From an uncultured Opitutales bacterium (GTDB taxonomy: Bacteria > Verrucomicrobiota > Verrucomicrobiia > Opitutales > Seribacteraceae), in the NCBI GenBank assembly GCA_943787575.1, contig CALSMY010000007.1, positions 1 through 64,000 of the forward strand: a stretch of DNA of 64,000 nucleotides, given 5' to 3'. Position numbers and translations under genes: made by a program. Every line of letters begins with the position of its first letter. Position 1 is the first letter of the stretch. Under the pieces are notes generated by a model. That model was not told the origin of the DNA and made no database searches. It saw only the letters and a list, made by a program, of their open reading frames with translations. Below, piece by piece: positions 19,571 to 27,907 of the stretch.

Positions 19571-19603
19571 GAGGCTTTCATTCTCTAGCTCTCTTCCTTG
19601 TCT

Positions 19604-20047
19604 ATGGAAGAAATTTATCGTCGCATTCCTCACCGCCCGCCCTTTCTCTTTATCGATAAAATTATCGAGATTACAGAAACAGGGGCTCGGGCAGCTCTAA
19701 CAATCCGTCCGGACTTTTCTTTTTTCGAAGGACACTATCCGGGTAATCCAATCATGCCTGGGGTGCTCCTGTGTGAATCGGTTTTTCAAACGGGAGCCAT
19801 TTTTCTCGCCGACCACTTGAAGTCCGAATCTTTAAATGACGACTCAGTAACCCCTGTTCTTTCGAGAATTCGAGACGCTCGATTCAAACGCATGGTAAAA
19901 CCAGGCGACGAAGTTGAAATTTCTGTAACTTTAGGCGAAAAAATGGGGCAGTTCTTCACCATGACTGGAGAAATTCGCAAAGAAGGTAAAGTTGCCCTGA
20001 CCATATCTTATGCATTGGCCATGGTTAGAGAAAATCCCACCAAGTGA
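19604..20047 (+). CDS. FabZ-like 3-hydroxyacyl-ACP dehydratase
   Basis: The hot-dog-fold dehydratase of 147 residues starts at ATG 19604 (MEEIYRRIPHRPPFLFIDKI). It carries the FabZ active-site histidine in FFEGHYPGNPIMPGVLLCE together with the helix glutamate, so it looks catalytically complete. An upstream TTG at 19598 would add two residues. The location, between a CrtI-like enzyme and a FabI-like reductase and overlapping the latter by four bases, argues for a dedicated role in this lipid operon rather than the housekeeping fabZ, which normally sits with lpxA, lpxC or lpxD. Confidence 0.85.
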   Translation: MEEIYRRIPHRPPFLFIDKIIEITETGARAALTIRPDFSFFEGHYPGNPIMPGVLLCESVFQTGAIFLADHLKSESLNDDSVTPVLSRIRDARFKRMVKPGDEVEISVTLGEKMGQFFTMTGEIRKEGKVALTISYALAMVRENPTK

Positions 20048-20856
20048 GTTTTCTCAACCTCAGAGGAAAGACCTTTTTAGTCGTTGGAGTCGCCAACCGC
20101 AAAAGTGTAGCCTGGGCGGTTGCCAAGGTATTAGAATCTGAAGGGGCGAACCTGCTTTATTGTGTTCGCAGCGAAAAACGTCGTTTGGAGTTGCAAAACC
20201 TCCTTCCTTCCCAAAGCCCGATTTTTATCTGTGATTTTGAAAACTCTGCAGACTTAGAAAGTTTACAGACCTCTCTCGAATCCGAACCTGAGCTCCAACT
20301 AAACGGGGTAGTCCATTCCATTGCCTTTGCCAATTATACTGATGGAGTAAAACCTTTTCACGAAACCAAAAGAGAGGACTTTCTTCAAGCTACTCAAATT
20401 TCTTCTTTTTCCTTGGTCGAATTGGCAAGGATCTGCAAACCATTCCTCGTAAAAGATGCATCCTTTATAACCATTGGTATTTCTTCCACTGAAGTAACTG
20501 CAGAGAATTATGGATATATGGCACCAATCAAAGCATCCCTGGAAGCTTCCATTCGATACCTTGCAAAATCATTTTCCAAGGATACGGCAGTAAGATTTAA
20601 TTCGGTAAATGCTGGTCCATTAAAAACTAGTGCATCAGCAGGAATCCCCGGCTATCTAGTTAATTATTTGTATGCTGAAAAATTAACCTTTCGAAAGAAA
20701 GCTTTGCAAACCGAAGAGGTTGCCAACTTGGCTGCCTTTTTACTGAGCCCGCGCTCCTCTGGAATTAATGGCCAAGGAATTGTCATTGATGCTGGCATGG
20801 GAATGAATTATTTCGATCAGGAAATTGTTCAGGAAGCCATGCGTTTGAACCCATGA
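20044..20856 (+). CDS. FabI-like enoyl-ACP reductase (SDR)
   Basis: The 270-residue short-chain dehydrogenase resembles FabI: KTFLVVGVANRKSVAWAVAKVL (the FabI-type nucleotide loop), GVVHSIAFAN, and the catalytic YGYMAPIK (Tyr156 and Lys163 in this protein's own count), followed by VNAGPLKTSASAGIPG. The second tyrosine of classical FabI (Tyr146 in E. coli) falls on an isoleucine in my alignment, so the substrate pocket may differ. FabI performs the last reduction of fatty-acid elongation with NAD(P)H. The start is GTG overlapping the fabZ-like stop, and the stop overlaps the OleA-like start (ATGA), so the four genes are translationally coupled. Confidence 0.82.
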   Translation: MSFLNLRGKTFLVVGVANRKSVAWAVAKVLESEGANLLYCVRSEKRRLELQNLLPSQSPIFICDFENSADLESLQTSLESEPELQLNGVVHSIAFANYTDGVKPFHETKREDFLQATQISSFSLVELARICKPFLVKDASFITIGISSTEVTAENYGYMAPIKASLEASIRYLAKSFSKDTAVRFNSVNAGPLKTSASAGIPGYLVNYLYAEKLTFRKKALQTEEVANLAAFLLSPRSSGINGQGIVIDAGMGMNYFDQEIVQEAMRLNP

Positions 20857-21881
20857 GTTTCTCATCTGTGGTAATTGAAGGAATGGCTTACTCCCTTCCT
20901 CCCGAAATTTATAAATCTGCTGATATTGAAGATAAGCTTTCTCCGCTTTATGAATCATTAAAATTGCCTGCCGGACGCTTAGAGCTGATGACCGGAATCT
21001 CTGAGCGCCGACTTTGGCCGAGTAACTTCAAGCCATCTCAAGCCTCTGCAGAAGCTGGGCTTAAGCTTTTGCAATCAGGAATTGATGGAAGTGAGGTGGA
21101 TTTACTTATTCATTGCTCGGTCTGCCGAGATCGCCTGGAACCTGCGACTGCATCTTATGTACATCGATTGATGGGACTGGGTGGCGGGACCCAAATCCTT
21201 GATATTTCCAATGCTTGCCTTGGTTTTTTAAATGCCTTGGTACTGGCAGGCTCTATGATTGAAACTGGGCAAATTCGCCGGGCCATTTTGGTCGCTGGAG
21301 AGAATGGGGCACCCTTAGTTGATAAAACCATTCAATTATTGAATAAGGGCGATCATACCCGAAAATCGATTAAACCATTTTTTGCCAACCTTACCATCGG
21401 AGCAAGTGCGGTCGCATGGTCGATTGCCCATCGAGACTTAGTTGCTAAAGATTGTCCAACCCTAGGCTCATGGGCCACGGAAACTGATACTTCTTATAAT
21501 GAATTGTGCGAAGGGGATGCATCCGGGGATGACTTGGTCATGCAGACCGACTCGGAAGAACTCCTGCATGCGGGAATTTCGGTAGCTCAACGGGCATGGG
21601 CTAAATTTCTCAAAGTTCAAGACTGGGAACCTCATGACCCAGAACTTATCATCACTCATCAAGTCGGGAAGGCACACACGCAGGCAGTGCTTGAAGCCCT
21701 TTCTGTGGATCCATCAATCAATTTTTCAAGCTTTGAACATCTGGGCAACTGCGGATCCGCATCCCTTCCCATAACTTATACTCTTGCGTGTGAAAAAGAT
21801 CCACAAAACCTTTTAAGGAAAACGGCACTATTGGGAATAGGCAGTGGTCTATCCAGCTTAATGCTTTCGATTAACCCTTGA
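20853..21881 (+). CDS. oleA: OleA-like thiolase-fold acyl condensing enzyme (3-oxoacyl-ACP synthase III family)
   Basis: The 342-residue protein has the thiolase catalytic triad in OleA-like surroundings: Cys122 in DISNACLGFLNAL, His269 in IITHQVGKAH and Asn299 in EHLGNCGSASLP. It also has a glutamate at about residue 96 in CRDRLEPATAS, a position matching the second-subunit Glu (Glu117 of Xanthomonas OleA) that distinguishes OleA from FabH. OleA joins two long fatty acyl-CoAs head to head to a beta-keto acid, the first step of long-chain olefin or ketone synthesis. It is followed with overlap by an OleB-like hydrolase. FabH-type function cannot be fully excluded. Confidence 0.75.
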   Translation: MSFSSVVIEGMAYSLPPEIYKSADIEDKLSPLYESLKLPAGRLELMTGISERRLWPSNFKPSQASAEAGLKLLQSGIDGSEVDLLIHCSVCRDRLEPATASYVHRLMGLGGGTQILDISNACLGFLNALVLAGSMIETGQIRRAILVAGENGAPLVDKTIQLLNKGDHTRKSIKPFFANLTIGASAVAWSIAHRDLVAKDCPTLGSWATETDTSYNELCEGDASGDDLVMQTDSEELLHAGISVAQRAWAKFLKVQDWEPHDPELIITHQVGKAHTQAVLEALSVDPSINFSSFEHLGNCGSASLPITYTLACEKDPQNLLRKTALLGIGSGLSSLMLSINP

Positions 21882-22762
21882 ACATTCCATCCAGTCTTAA
21901 GGATTCCTATCCTTTTCAACCTAAGCGGTTCAAGCTTTCCAATGGACACTCCCTAAGCTACCTGGACGAAGGTAGTGATGAGAAAACACCCACATTATTC
22001 CTTCATGGTAATCCGACCTGGTCATTTTATTACCGTAAGGCTGTACGCTTTTGGAAAGATCATAGCAGGTGTATTGCGGTTGATCATTTAGGGTGTGGAC
22101 TGTCTGACAAACCAAGTTCTTCTTCTTTCCCTTACAACCTACAAAATCATGCCAATAACCTTTTAGAATTGGTTGATTCATTAAACCTTCAAAACTTTAA
22201 TTTAGTGGTGCATGACTGGGGGGGAGCCATTGGAATGACTGCTTTTGCTGATCAAGCCCATCGAATTCGTAAGATTGTATTGCTCAATACCGCTGCCTTT
22301 CCTTCACGAGATGTGCCTCGTCGTATTCTTTTCTGTCGACTTCCAGGCATTGGTGAGTTTTTTGTCCGGGCACTCAATGGGTTTGCTGGCCCGGCAACTT
22401 GGATGGCTTCAGCGAAAGGCATAACTGACTCAGCTAAAAAAGGATTACTCCTGCCATATGGAAATTGGAAGAATCGCGTGGCTATCTGGAATTTTGTCAG
22501 AGATATTCCTTATGAACGAAATCATCCAACCCTTACAGTTTTACAATCCACGGCAGAAAAACTAAAAGCATTTTCAACCACTCCAGTAATGGCATGCTGG
22601 GGAATGAAAGATTTTTGCTTTCATGGTGGGTATTTAAAAAAATGGGAGGAACAATGGCCCCATATCCTATCCCATCGTTTTGCAGGTTCGGGACACTATA
22701 TTTTGGAAGATTCTTTTGAAGATGTGAGGGCCAAAGTAGAACCCTTTCTTGTTTGCCACTGA
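21878..22762 (+). CDS. oleB: OleB-like alpha/beta hydrolase (haloalkane dehalogenase family)
   Basis: The 294-residue alpha/beta hydrolase has the motif LFLHGNPTWSFYYR (oxyanion region), the nucleophile Asp113 in VVHDWGGAIGM, an acid Asp near 246 in CWGMKDFCF, and His273 in GSGHYILED. The Asp nucleophile and these surroundings match the dehalogenase/OleB branch. OleB decarboxylates the beta-lactone intermediate to the final alkene in the Ole pathway. The TTG start overlaps the oleA-like stop by four bases, supporting joint function. Its usual partners OleC (beta-lactone synthetase) and OleD (reductase) are not next to it. Confidence 0.75.
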   Translation: MNIPSSLKDSYPFQPKRFKLSNGHSLSYLDEGSDEKTPTLFLHGNPTWSFYYRKAVRFWKDHSRCIAVDHLGCGLSDKPSSSSFPYNLQNHANNLLELVDSLNLQNFNLVVHDWGGAIGMTAFADQAHRIRKIVLLNTAAFPSRDVPRRILFCRLPGIGEFFVRALNGFAGPATWMASAKGITDSAKKGLLLPYGNWKNRVAIWNFVRDIPYERNHPTLTVLQSTAEKLKAFSTTPVMACWGMKDFCFHGGYLKKWEEQWPHILSHRFAGSGHYILEDSFEDVRAKVEPFLVCH

Positions 22763-22816
22763 GTAAGACTGAAGGGGCCCAACTGCTTCCGCTTGCCAAG
22801 CCAAGCAGACGGAATC

Positions 22817-23053
22817 ATGTTAAGTAAAAGCATGAGCAAGAAAACTCCATTAAAGAATCGATCTGAGCGATCTGGAAATCTTGTATCAATTGCCCCTTAT
22901 GATAGCACCTCTAATGCTTACAAAAAGGACTCAAGGCAGCGCCCACAAACTGGTTTTGGGGCCTACCTCACTGTAGCAATCTTGGTATTCCTGGTGGTCT
23001 TTTTTGCCGGCATTTATGAACTTGTCGTGGAAACGTGGACACGCCTGAAATAG
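22817..23053 (+). CDS. Small single-pass membrane protein of unknown function
   Basis: This 78-residue product has a basic, polar N-terminal half (MLSKSMSKKTPLKNRSERSG) and one strong transmembrane helix near the C-terminus (GAYLTVAILVFLVVFFAGIYELV). The family is not recognised. An ATG at 22832 is an alternative start; the 22817 ATG has a GACGGA just upstream. It lies 54 bases after the OleB-like gene and overlaps the recombinase gene start by 19 bases, so it is probably co-transcribed with both. Confidence 0.5.
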   Translation: MLSKSMSKKTPLKNRSERSGNLVSIAPYDSTSNAYKKDSRQRPQTGFGAYLTVAILVFLVVFFAGIYELVVETWTRLK

Positions 23054-23982
23054 GATCTGGTAACAAAAGGGAACCGGAAATCCCGGAACCGGAAGTAGTT
23101 CGATTCTTAGACCACTTATCCTTGGAGCGAAGATTATCCGCCCACACTTTACGAAACTACAAAGGAGCACTGCAAAAGTTTGCCCATTGGCTTGGCAAGG
23201 ATTCAAATGAAAATAAACTCAATCAAGTGGATAGGCAAATTGCCCGGTCTTATCTTATTGAGGCTCAAAATTCTTTATCCCGTAGAACTTTAGCCAATCA
23301 AGTTTCCGCTCTACGTTGCTTTTATCAGTTTTGCCAAACACGAGGCTGGGTAATCTCCAATCCTTTTAAAAACTTATCACTGCCTAAAGCTGAAAAACCT
23401 CTCCCAAAATTCTTAACTGAGAAACAGGCACGCGCCCTTATGTCAGCCCCAACCTTGGTTCACCAAGATTCCAATCATGCTGATTTTCTGGCTATGCGCG
23501 ATGGTATCATTCTTGAACTTATGTATGGTGCTGGTCTTCGAGTAAGCGAGGTTGTGTGCTTAAATCATGAACACCTAGATCTTCCTAGTGGGATAATTCG
23601 CGTAAAAGGAAAAGGAAATAAGGAACGAACCTGTCCAATTGTAGCAATTACCACATCAAAGCTCGCTCAGTTTCGAAATTCCTACAGCAAAGACGCCTCC
23701 CTAAATGCTCCTGTATTTACTAATCAATCAGGGAAAAGGTTATCAACGAGATGGGTACAATTATTTCTCAAAAAATGCCTAAAGGTTGCCTCGCTCCCAC
23801 AAGACTTTACACCCCACAAACTCAGGCATTCCTTCGCAACTCATCTTTTAGATAATGGGGCTGACCTCCGAGCAGTCCAAGAACTGCTTGGTCATGCAAG
23901 CTTATCCACCACCCAAGTGTATACCCATGTATCTGTGGGCAGGTTAAAAAACGCTCATAAACTCGCCCACCCGAGAGCCTAA
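23035..23982 (+). CDS. XerC/XerD-type tyrosine recombinase
   Basis: The 315-residue protein has the N-terminal core-binding SAM-like domain (SAHTLRNYKGALQKFAHWL) and a C-terminal catalytic domain with the full set of tyrosine-recombinase residues: Arg in GAGLRVSEV, Lys in VKGKGNKER, the HKLRHSFATHLL box, and His/Tyr in LLGHASLSTTQVYTHV. Length and motifs fit the housekeeping XerC/XerD enzymes that resolve chromosome dimers at dif, rather than a phage integrase. No attachment site or mobile cargo is visible beside it. XerC and XerD cannot be separated with confidence. Confidence 0.88.
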   Translation: MDTPEIGSGNKREPEIPEPEVVRFLDHLSLERRLSAHTLRNYKGALQKFAHWLGKDSNENKLNQVDRQIARSYLIEAQNSLSRRTLANQVSALRCFYQFCQTRGWVISNPFKNLSLPKAEKPLPKFLTEKQARALMSAPTLVHQDSNHADFLAMRDGIILELMYGAGLRVSEVVCLNHEHLDLPSGIIRVKGKGNKERTCPIVAITTSKLAQFRNSYSKDASLNAPVFTNQSGKRLSTRWVQLFLKKCLKVASLPQDFTPHKLRHSFATHLLDNGADLRAVQELLGHASLSTTQVYTHVSVGRLKNAHKLAHPRA

Positions 23983-23992
23983 GACTAGACTT

Positions 23993-24271
23993 ATGGTCAG
24001 ATGCTTTCTAATTTTCCTTCCCTTATCCATTGCGATTTTTTTCTGGGTGAAAGATGGCCCCAGGCTCTCTTTTTGGGCAACCAGTGAGGAAATTCATCAA
24101 GAAGTACCAATAGTTGAAGGAATGCCCGAATTAGGCTTTCAGACCCAGGTAATTTGGAAAGATCGTTTTATATGCGGTATCGAAACTCCAATATTGGGCT
24201 TAACATTTTCTTCACTCCTTGCCCTTGGGTCGTTTTATCAAAAAAGAAGTTTGAAAAAATTGCCTCACTGA
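23993..24271 (+). CDS. Small hypothetical membrane protein
   Basis: The 92-residue protein has a hydrophobic N-terminal segment (CFLIFLPLSIAIFFWV), a central polar part of about 40 residues, and a second hydrophobic helix (GLTFSSLLALGSFYQ) before a basic tail. Two membrane passes with an external loop are likely. No family is recognised. It sits 10 bases after the recombinase and 14 before the YceI gene. Confidence 0.5.
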   Translation: MVRCFLIFLPLSIAIFFWVKDGPRLSFWATSEEIHQEVPIVEGMPELGFQTQVIWKDRFICGIETPILGLTFSSLLALGSFYQKRSLKKLPH

Positions 24272-24285
24272 GTCGTATTTAATAT

Positions 24286-24888
24286 ATGAAATTTACTTAT
24301 TTTATTTTATTAACGGTTCCTCTTTTTATTTTCGGGTCGCCCAAATCATTTGATTTCAAAGATCCCAAAGGGGTTAACACCATCATTTTTCAATTGGATG
24401 CATTACTTGAATCAATAAACGGTTCAGCTGGGGGGATTTCCGGAACGATTTCCTACGATCCAAAGAAACCAGAATCGACCAAGGGATCAATCGTTCTGGA
24501 TGCATCAAGCCTTCGGGTAGATAATTCCGTCCTCCAGGAACATATGCACGGAGAAGGTTGGCTTCATGTATCAAAATTTCCTCAAATCGTATTCGCACTT
24601 TCTAACCTTAAGAACATTAAAACAGAAGCTCGTGTACTAAAAGCAACAGCTGAGGGGAAAATGACGATTCGAAATGTTACTATAATCATGGAAGTTCCAG
24701 TAGAACTGACATACCTCGAAGGCTTGCTTGAAAAAAGGAATAAGACCCCAGGCGATTTACTGGTGGTACGCTCGAAATTCAAAGTTAAACGGGACGATTT
24801 CGGCATCAAACCTGGAGAATATTTGGACAAAGTTGCCAACGAGATTGATATCTCGATTAATCTTGCCGGAGCCTGCCCAACTCAATAA
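24286..24888 (+). CDS. YceI-family periplasmic lipid-binding protein
   Basis: The 200-residue protein has a signal peptide (YFILLTVPLFIFGSP) and the YceI lipocalin-like barrel: SGTISYDPKKPESTKGSIVLDASSL, LHVSKFPQIVFAL, ATAEGKMTIRNVT and the C-terminal DDFGIKPGEYLDKVANEIDI. YceI proteins bind polyisoprenoid or other amphiphilic ligands in the periplasm. Interestingly it lies three genes after an OleA/OleB pair, but no direct link is shown. A strong terminator follows 43 bases later. Confidence 0.88.
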   Translation: MKFTYFILLTVPLFIFGSPKSFDFKDPKGVNTIIFQLDALLESINGSAGGISGTISYDPKKPESTKGSIVLDASSLRVDNSVLQEHMHGEGWLHVSKFPQIVFALSNLKNIKTEARVLKATAEGKMTIRNVTIIMEVPVELTYLEGLLEKRNKTPGDLLVVRSKFKVKRDDFGIKPGEYLDKVANEIDISINLAGACPTQ

Positions 24889-24931
24889 TTTATTTCCTTA
24901 CCCCACGAGAGAGAAATCTCTCACCCCAATA

Positions 24932-24969
24932 AGCGAGAGCGCCCCTAAGCGTTCTCGCTTTTTTTTTTT
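24932..24969 (+). terminator. Rho-independent terminator after yceI-like gene
   Basis: The hairpin AGCGAGAGCG paired with CGTTCTCGCT (nine of ten positions complementary) around a CCCCTAAG loop is followed at once by a run of about ten T residues. This is a classic intrinsic terminator. It separates the upstream genes from the sulfate-activation operon starting 27 bases downstream. A second small palindrome, GAGAGA-AAA-TCTCTC-like, precedes it at about 24909-24922. Confidence 0.88.
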
Positions 24970-24995
24970 AGATATGTTAAAGTAGTCCCTTTTTC

Positions 24996-25595
24996 GTGAA
25001 AAATAAGAATATCTATCCGATCTCTGATCGTTTAATTGCTCAAACTGAGAAAGAGAAACTTCTCGGGAGCAAAGGTATGGTCTTTTGGCTCTATGGCTTA
25101 TCTGGTTCTGGAAAAAGTACCATGGCAGTAGAGATGGAAAAACGCTTGCATGAAAAAGGCATTCATTCCGTAGTTCTAGATGGTGACAACCTCCGTTCTG
25201 GACTCAACCAGGACTTAAGCTTTTCCGAAAATGACCGCCGTGAAAATATTCGTCGCGTTAGTGAGGTAGCCAAAATCTTGTCAGAAAATGGTATCATTGT
25301 CTTCGTTTCATTAATTACTCCGTTACGTGCATTCCGTCAAAATGCACGAACGATTATCGGAGATCATTATTTTCAGGAGGTTTTCGTCAAAGCCTCCTTC
25401 AATACTTGCCAGCAACGAGATGTAAAAGGTCTCTATGCCAAAGTAAGTGAAGGACAAGTGCCTTCCTTTACAGGGCAGGGGTCTGATTTTGAAGAACCCG
25501 AAGATAAACAATTTACAATAGATAGCGAAAAGGAGAGTGAGGATATCTCATCTGAAAAACTTTTCCAATTCGTTCTCGATTCAATTTCTCTTTAA
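24996..25595 (+). CDS. cysC: Adenylyl-sulfate kinase
   Basis: The 199-residue P-loop kinase has Walker A in LYGLSGSGKSTMAVEME and the APS-kinase motif VVLDGDNLRSGLNQDLSFSENDRRENIRRVSEVAK, plus GLYAKVSEG...FTGQGSDFEEP. It phosphorylates adenosine 5'-phosphosulfate to PAPS. The start is GTG at 24996, just after the terminator. It leads a cysC-cysD-cysN operon, with 4 bases between cysC and cysD. PAPS may serve assimilation or sulfotransferases; no PAPS reductase is in the window. Confidence 0.94.
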   Translation: MKNKNIYPISDRLIAQTEKEKLLGSKGMVFWLYGLSGSGKSTMAVEMEKRLHEKGIHSVVLDGDNLRSGLNQDLSFSENDRRENIRRVSEVAKILSENGIIVFVSLITPLRAFRQNARTIIGDHYFQEVFVKASFNTCQQRDVKGLYAKVSEGQVPSFTGQGSDFEEPEDKQFTIDSEKESEDISSEKLFQFVLDSISL

Positions 25596-25599
25596 GCAA

Positions 25600-26505
25600 A
25601 TGAAAAACTATAACCTTACCCATTTGGAACAACTAGAAGCTGAAGCTATATTCGTACTTCGCGAGACCGCTGCCCAGTTTGAACGACCAGGACTGCTTTT
25701 TTCCGGAGGCAAAGATTCCATTGTAATGGCTCACTTAGCCTACAAGGCATTTTTCCCGGCTAAGTCTCCTTTTCCACTGGTTCATGTAGATACTGGGCAT
25801 AATTTCCCGGAAACCATAGAATTCCGGGATCGATTTGTAGATAAAATTGGATCCCAACTCATTGTCGGGTTGGTCCAAGATTCAATTGATCAAGGTACAG
25901 CCGTTGAAGAAACTGGCCCCAATGCAAGTCGCAACGCCCTTCAATCGGTAACCCTACTCGAAACCATTGAGTCAGAAGGTTTGGATGCTGCCCTTGGAGG
26001 TGGCCGTCGAGATGAAGAAAAAGCGAGAGCCAAAGAGCGTTTTTTCTCTCACCGCGATGCATTCGGACAATGGGATCCCAAAAACCAGCGTCCTGAATTG
26101 TGGAATCTTTTCAATGGTAGAAAAAGCCAGGGTGAACACTTTCGGGTTTTTCCCTTGAGCAACTGGACGGAAATGGATGTTTGGCAATACCTTAAAAAAG
26201 AAAAAATCGAACTCCCTTCGCTTTATTTTTCACACGAGCGCAAAATCATTGAGCGAAATGGGTCCCTTCTCGCAGTGAGTGATTTTGTCACTCCCAATGA
26301 CAAGGAAACTCCACGAACTGAAGTTGTTCGATTCCGCACCATTGGTGATGCCACCTGTACGGGAGCTGTTCTATCGACGGCTGCCAACCTGGATGAAGTT
26401 ATTGCCGAAGTAGCAGCTTCACGCGTAACCGAGCGTGGAACCCGGGCAGATGACCGCAGATCGGAATCAGCCATGGAAGACCGCAAAAAACAAGGATATT
26501 TCTAA
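25600..26505 (+). CDS. cysD: Sulfate adenylyltransferase subunit 2
   Basis: The 301-residue product from ATG 25600 (MKNYNLTHLEQLEAEAIFVLRE) has the PP-loop LLFSGGKDSIVMAHLAYKAF and the CysD pattern LGGGRRDEEKARAKERFFSHRD, then LWNLFNGR and FPLSNWTEMDVWQYL. It is the catalytic subunit of ATP sulfurylase, forming APS from ATP and sulfate together with the GTPase CysN encoded next. An upstream in-frame start inside cysC is unlikely given this family N-terminus. Confidence 0.96.
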   Translation: MKNYNLTHLEQLEAEAIFVLRETAAQFERPGLLFSGGKDSIVMAHLAYKAFFPAKSPFPLVHVDTGHNFPETIEFRDRFVDKIGSQLIVGLVQDSIDQGTAVEETGPNASRNALQSVTLLETIESEGLDAALGGGRRDEEKARAKERFFSHRDAFGQWDPKNQRPELWNLFNGRKSQGEHFRVFPLSNWTEMDVWQYLKKEKIELPSLYFSHERKIIERNGSLLAVSDFVTPNDKETPRTEVVRFRTIGDATCTGAVLSTAANLDEVIAEVAASRVTERGTRADDRRSESAMEDRKKQGYF

Positions 26506-26524
26506 TTATTAACTGCCACTTTTC

Positions 26525-27799
26525 ATGAGCGAAGACAAAAACTATCTAAACATGGACCTCTTACGTTTCACCACTGCTGGCAGTGTGGACGACGGCAAGA
26601 GCACCTTGATCGGCCGACTTTTTCACGACACAAAAGCGATTTTTGAGGATCAATTGGAAGCAATTGAAGTCAGTAGCAAAAAAAGAGGGGACGAACATGT
26701 AAACCTTGCACTTCTTACCGATGGACTGAAAGCAGAAAGGGAGCAGGGAATAACTATAGATGTTGCTTACCGTTATTTTGCCACGCCCAAACGAAAATTC
26801 ATTATTGCTGATACTCCGGGCCATATCCAGTACACCCGAAATATGGTAACCGGTGCCTCAACCGCGAATTTAGCCCTCATTCTTGTGGATGCAAGGCATG
26901 GAGTGGTCGAACAGACTAAAAGACATAGTTTCATTGCTGATCTTCTCGGTATCAAGCATGTGGCTGTGTGCATTAACAAAATGGACTTGGTCGGCTATGA
27001 GGAGGATGCATATATCAAAGTTCTCGAACAATTTACCGATTTTGCAAGTCGCTTGGAGAATGTTACCGACATCACCTTTATACCCATCTCTGCACTGAAA
27101 GGAGACAATGTAGTAGATAGATCCGAAAACATGCCTTGGTATAAGGGCCCGCCTTTACTTTATCACTTGGAGAATGTCTATGTTGGATCGGATTTCAATC
27201 ATGTGGACGCCCGCTTTCCAGTGCAATGGGTTATCCGTCCTCATTCTGACGAGCATCATGACTTTCGCGGTTTTGCAGGTCGTGTAGCGGGAGGTGTTTT
27301 TAAAACGGGAGATGAAGTGACTGTTCTTCCCTCAGGATTTTCCTCGAAAATTAAACAAATTATGCTCGCGGATCAAGAACTCGATCAAGCTTTTCATCCT
27401 CAGTCCGTCACCATCTTATTGGAGGATGAAATCGATGTAAGTCGAGGTGATATGTTGGTCAAACCAAACAACCAGCCAAACAACTCTCAGGACTTGGATG
27501 CTCGTATTTGCTGGTTTTCAGGTGCCAAAAAACTTACTAAAGGAGCCAAGTTCCTTTTTCGACAAACTTCTAAAGAGGCACAAGTCTTGGTTAGTGAAGT
27601 TCGCTACAAGATTGATGTAAACTCACTTAGGAAAAACGAAGATGATCAGGAATTGGGCATGAACGACATCGGTCGTGTTTCCCTGAGAACTTCCCAACCT
27701 GTTTTCTGGGACTCATACCGTAGAAACCGAAATACGGGGAGTTTTATTTTGGTCGATCCTTTTACCAACGAAACTTTGGGAGCAGGGATGTTACGTTAG
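26525..27799 (+). CDS. cysN: Sulfate adenylyltransferase subunit 1 (GTPase)
   Basis: The 424-residue EF-Tu-like GTPase has G1 AGSVDDGKSTLIGRL, G3 IIADTPGHIQYTRNMVTGAS, G4 CINKMDLV and beta-barrel domains with the C-terminal NRNTGSFILVDPFTNETLGAGM, all typical of CysN. It couples GTP hydrolysis to APS formation by CysD. Length indicates CysN alone, without the fused CysC domain of NodQ-type proteins, consistent with a separate cysC upstream. The intergenic 19 bases lack an SD. Confidence 0.96.
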   Translation: MSEDKNYLNMDLLRFTTAGSVDDGKSTLIGRLFHDTKAIFEDQLEAIEVSSKKRGDEHVNLALLTDGLKAEREQGITIDVAYRYFATPKRKFIIADTPGHIQYTRNMVTGASTANLALILVDARHGVVEQTKRHSFIADLLGIKHVAVCINKMDLVGYEEDAYIKVLEQFTDFASRLENVTDITFIPISALKGDNVVDRSENMPWYKGPPLLYHLENVYVGSDFNHVDARFPVQWVIRPHSDEHHDFRGFAGRVAGGVFKTGDEVTVLPSGFSSKIKQIMLADQELDQAFHPQSVTILLEDEIDVSRGDMLVKPNNQPNNSQDLDARICWFSGAKKLTKGAKFLFRQTSKEAQVLVSEVRYKIDVNSLRKNEDDQELGMNDIGRVSLRTSQPVFWDSYRRNRNTGSFILVDPFTNETLGAGMLR

Positions 27800-27907
27800 A
27801 AACGGACTCATTTTTATTTTTGGCACAATCTTTCTGTCTTTTCCTATTTGGAATTATTGATTCTTTCTAATTCTCTTACAAAACCTTACCGACTGAACTT
27901 ATTTCTA

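Noticed and set aside
23035-23982. Tyrosine recombinase as integrase of a mobile element
   Set aside because: No flanking repeats, tRNA, phage or transposon genes are visible; motifs fit a housekeeping XerC/D.
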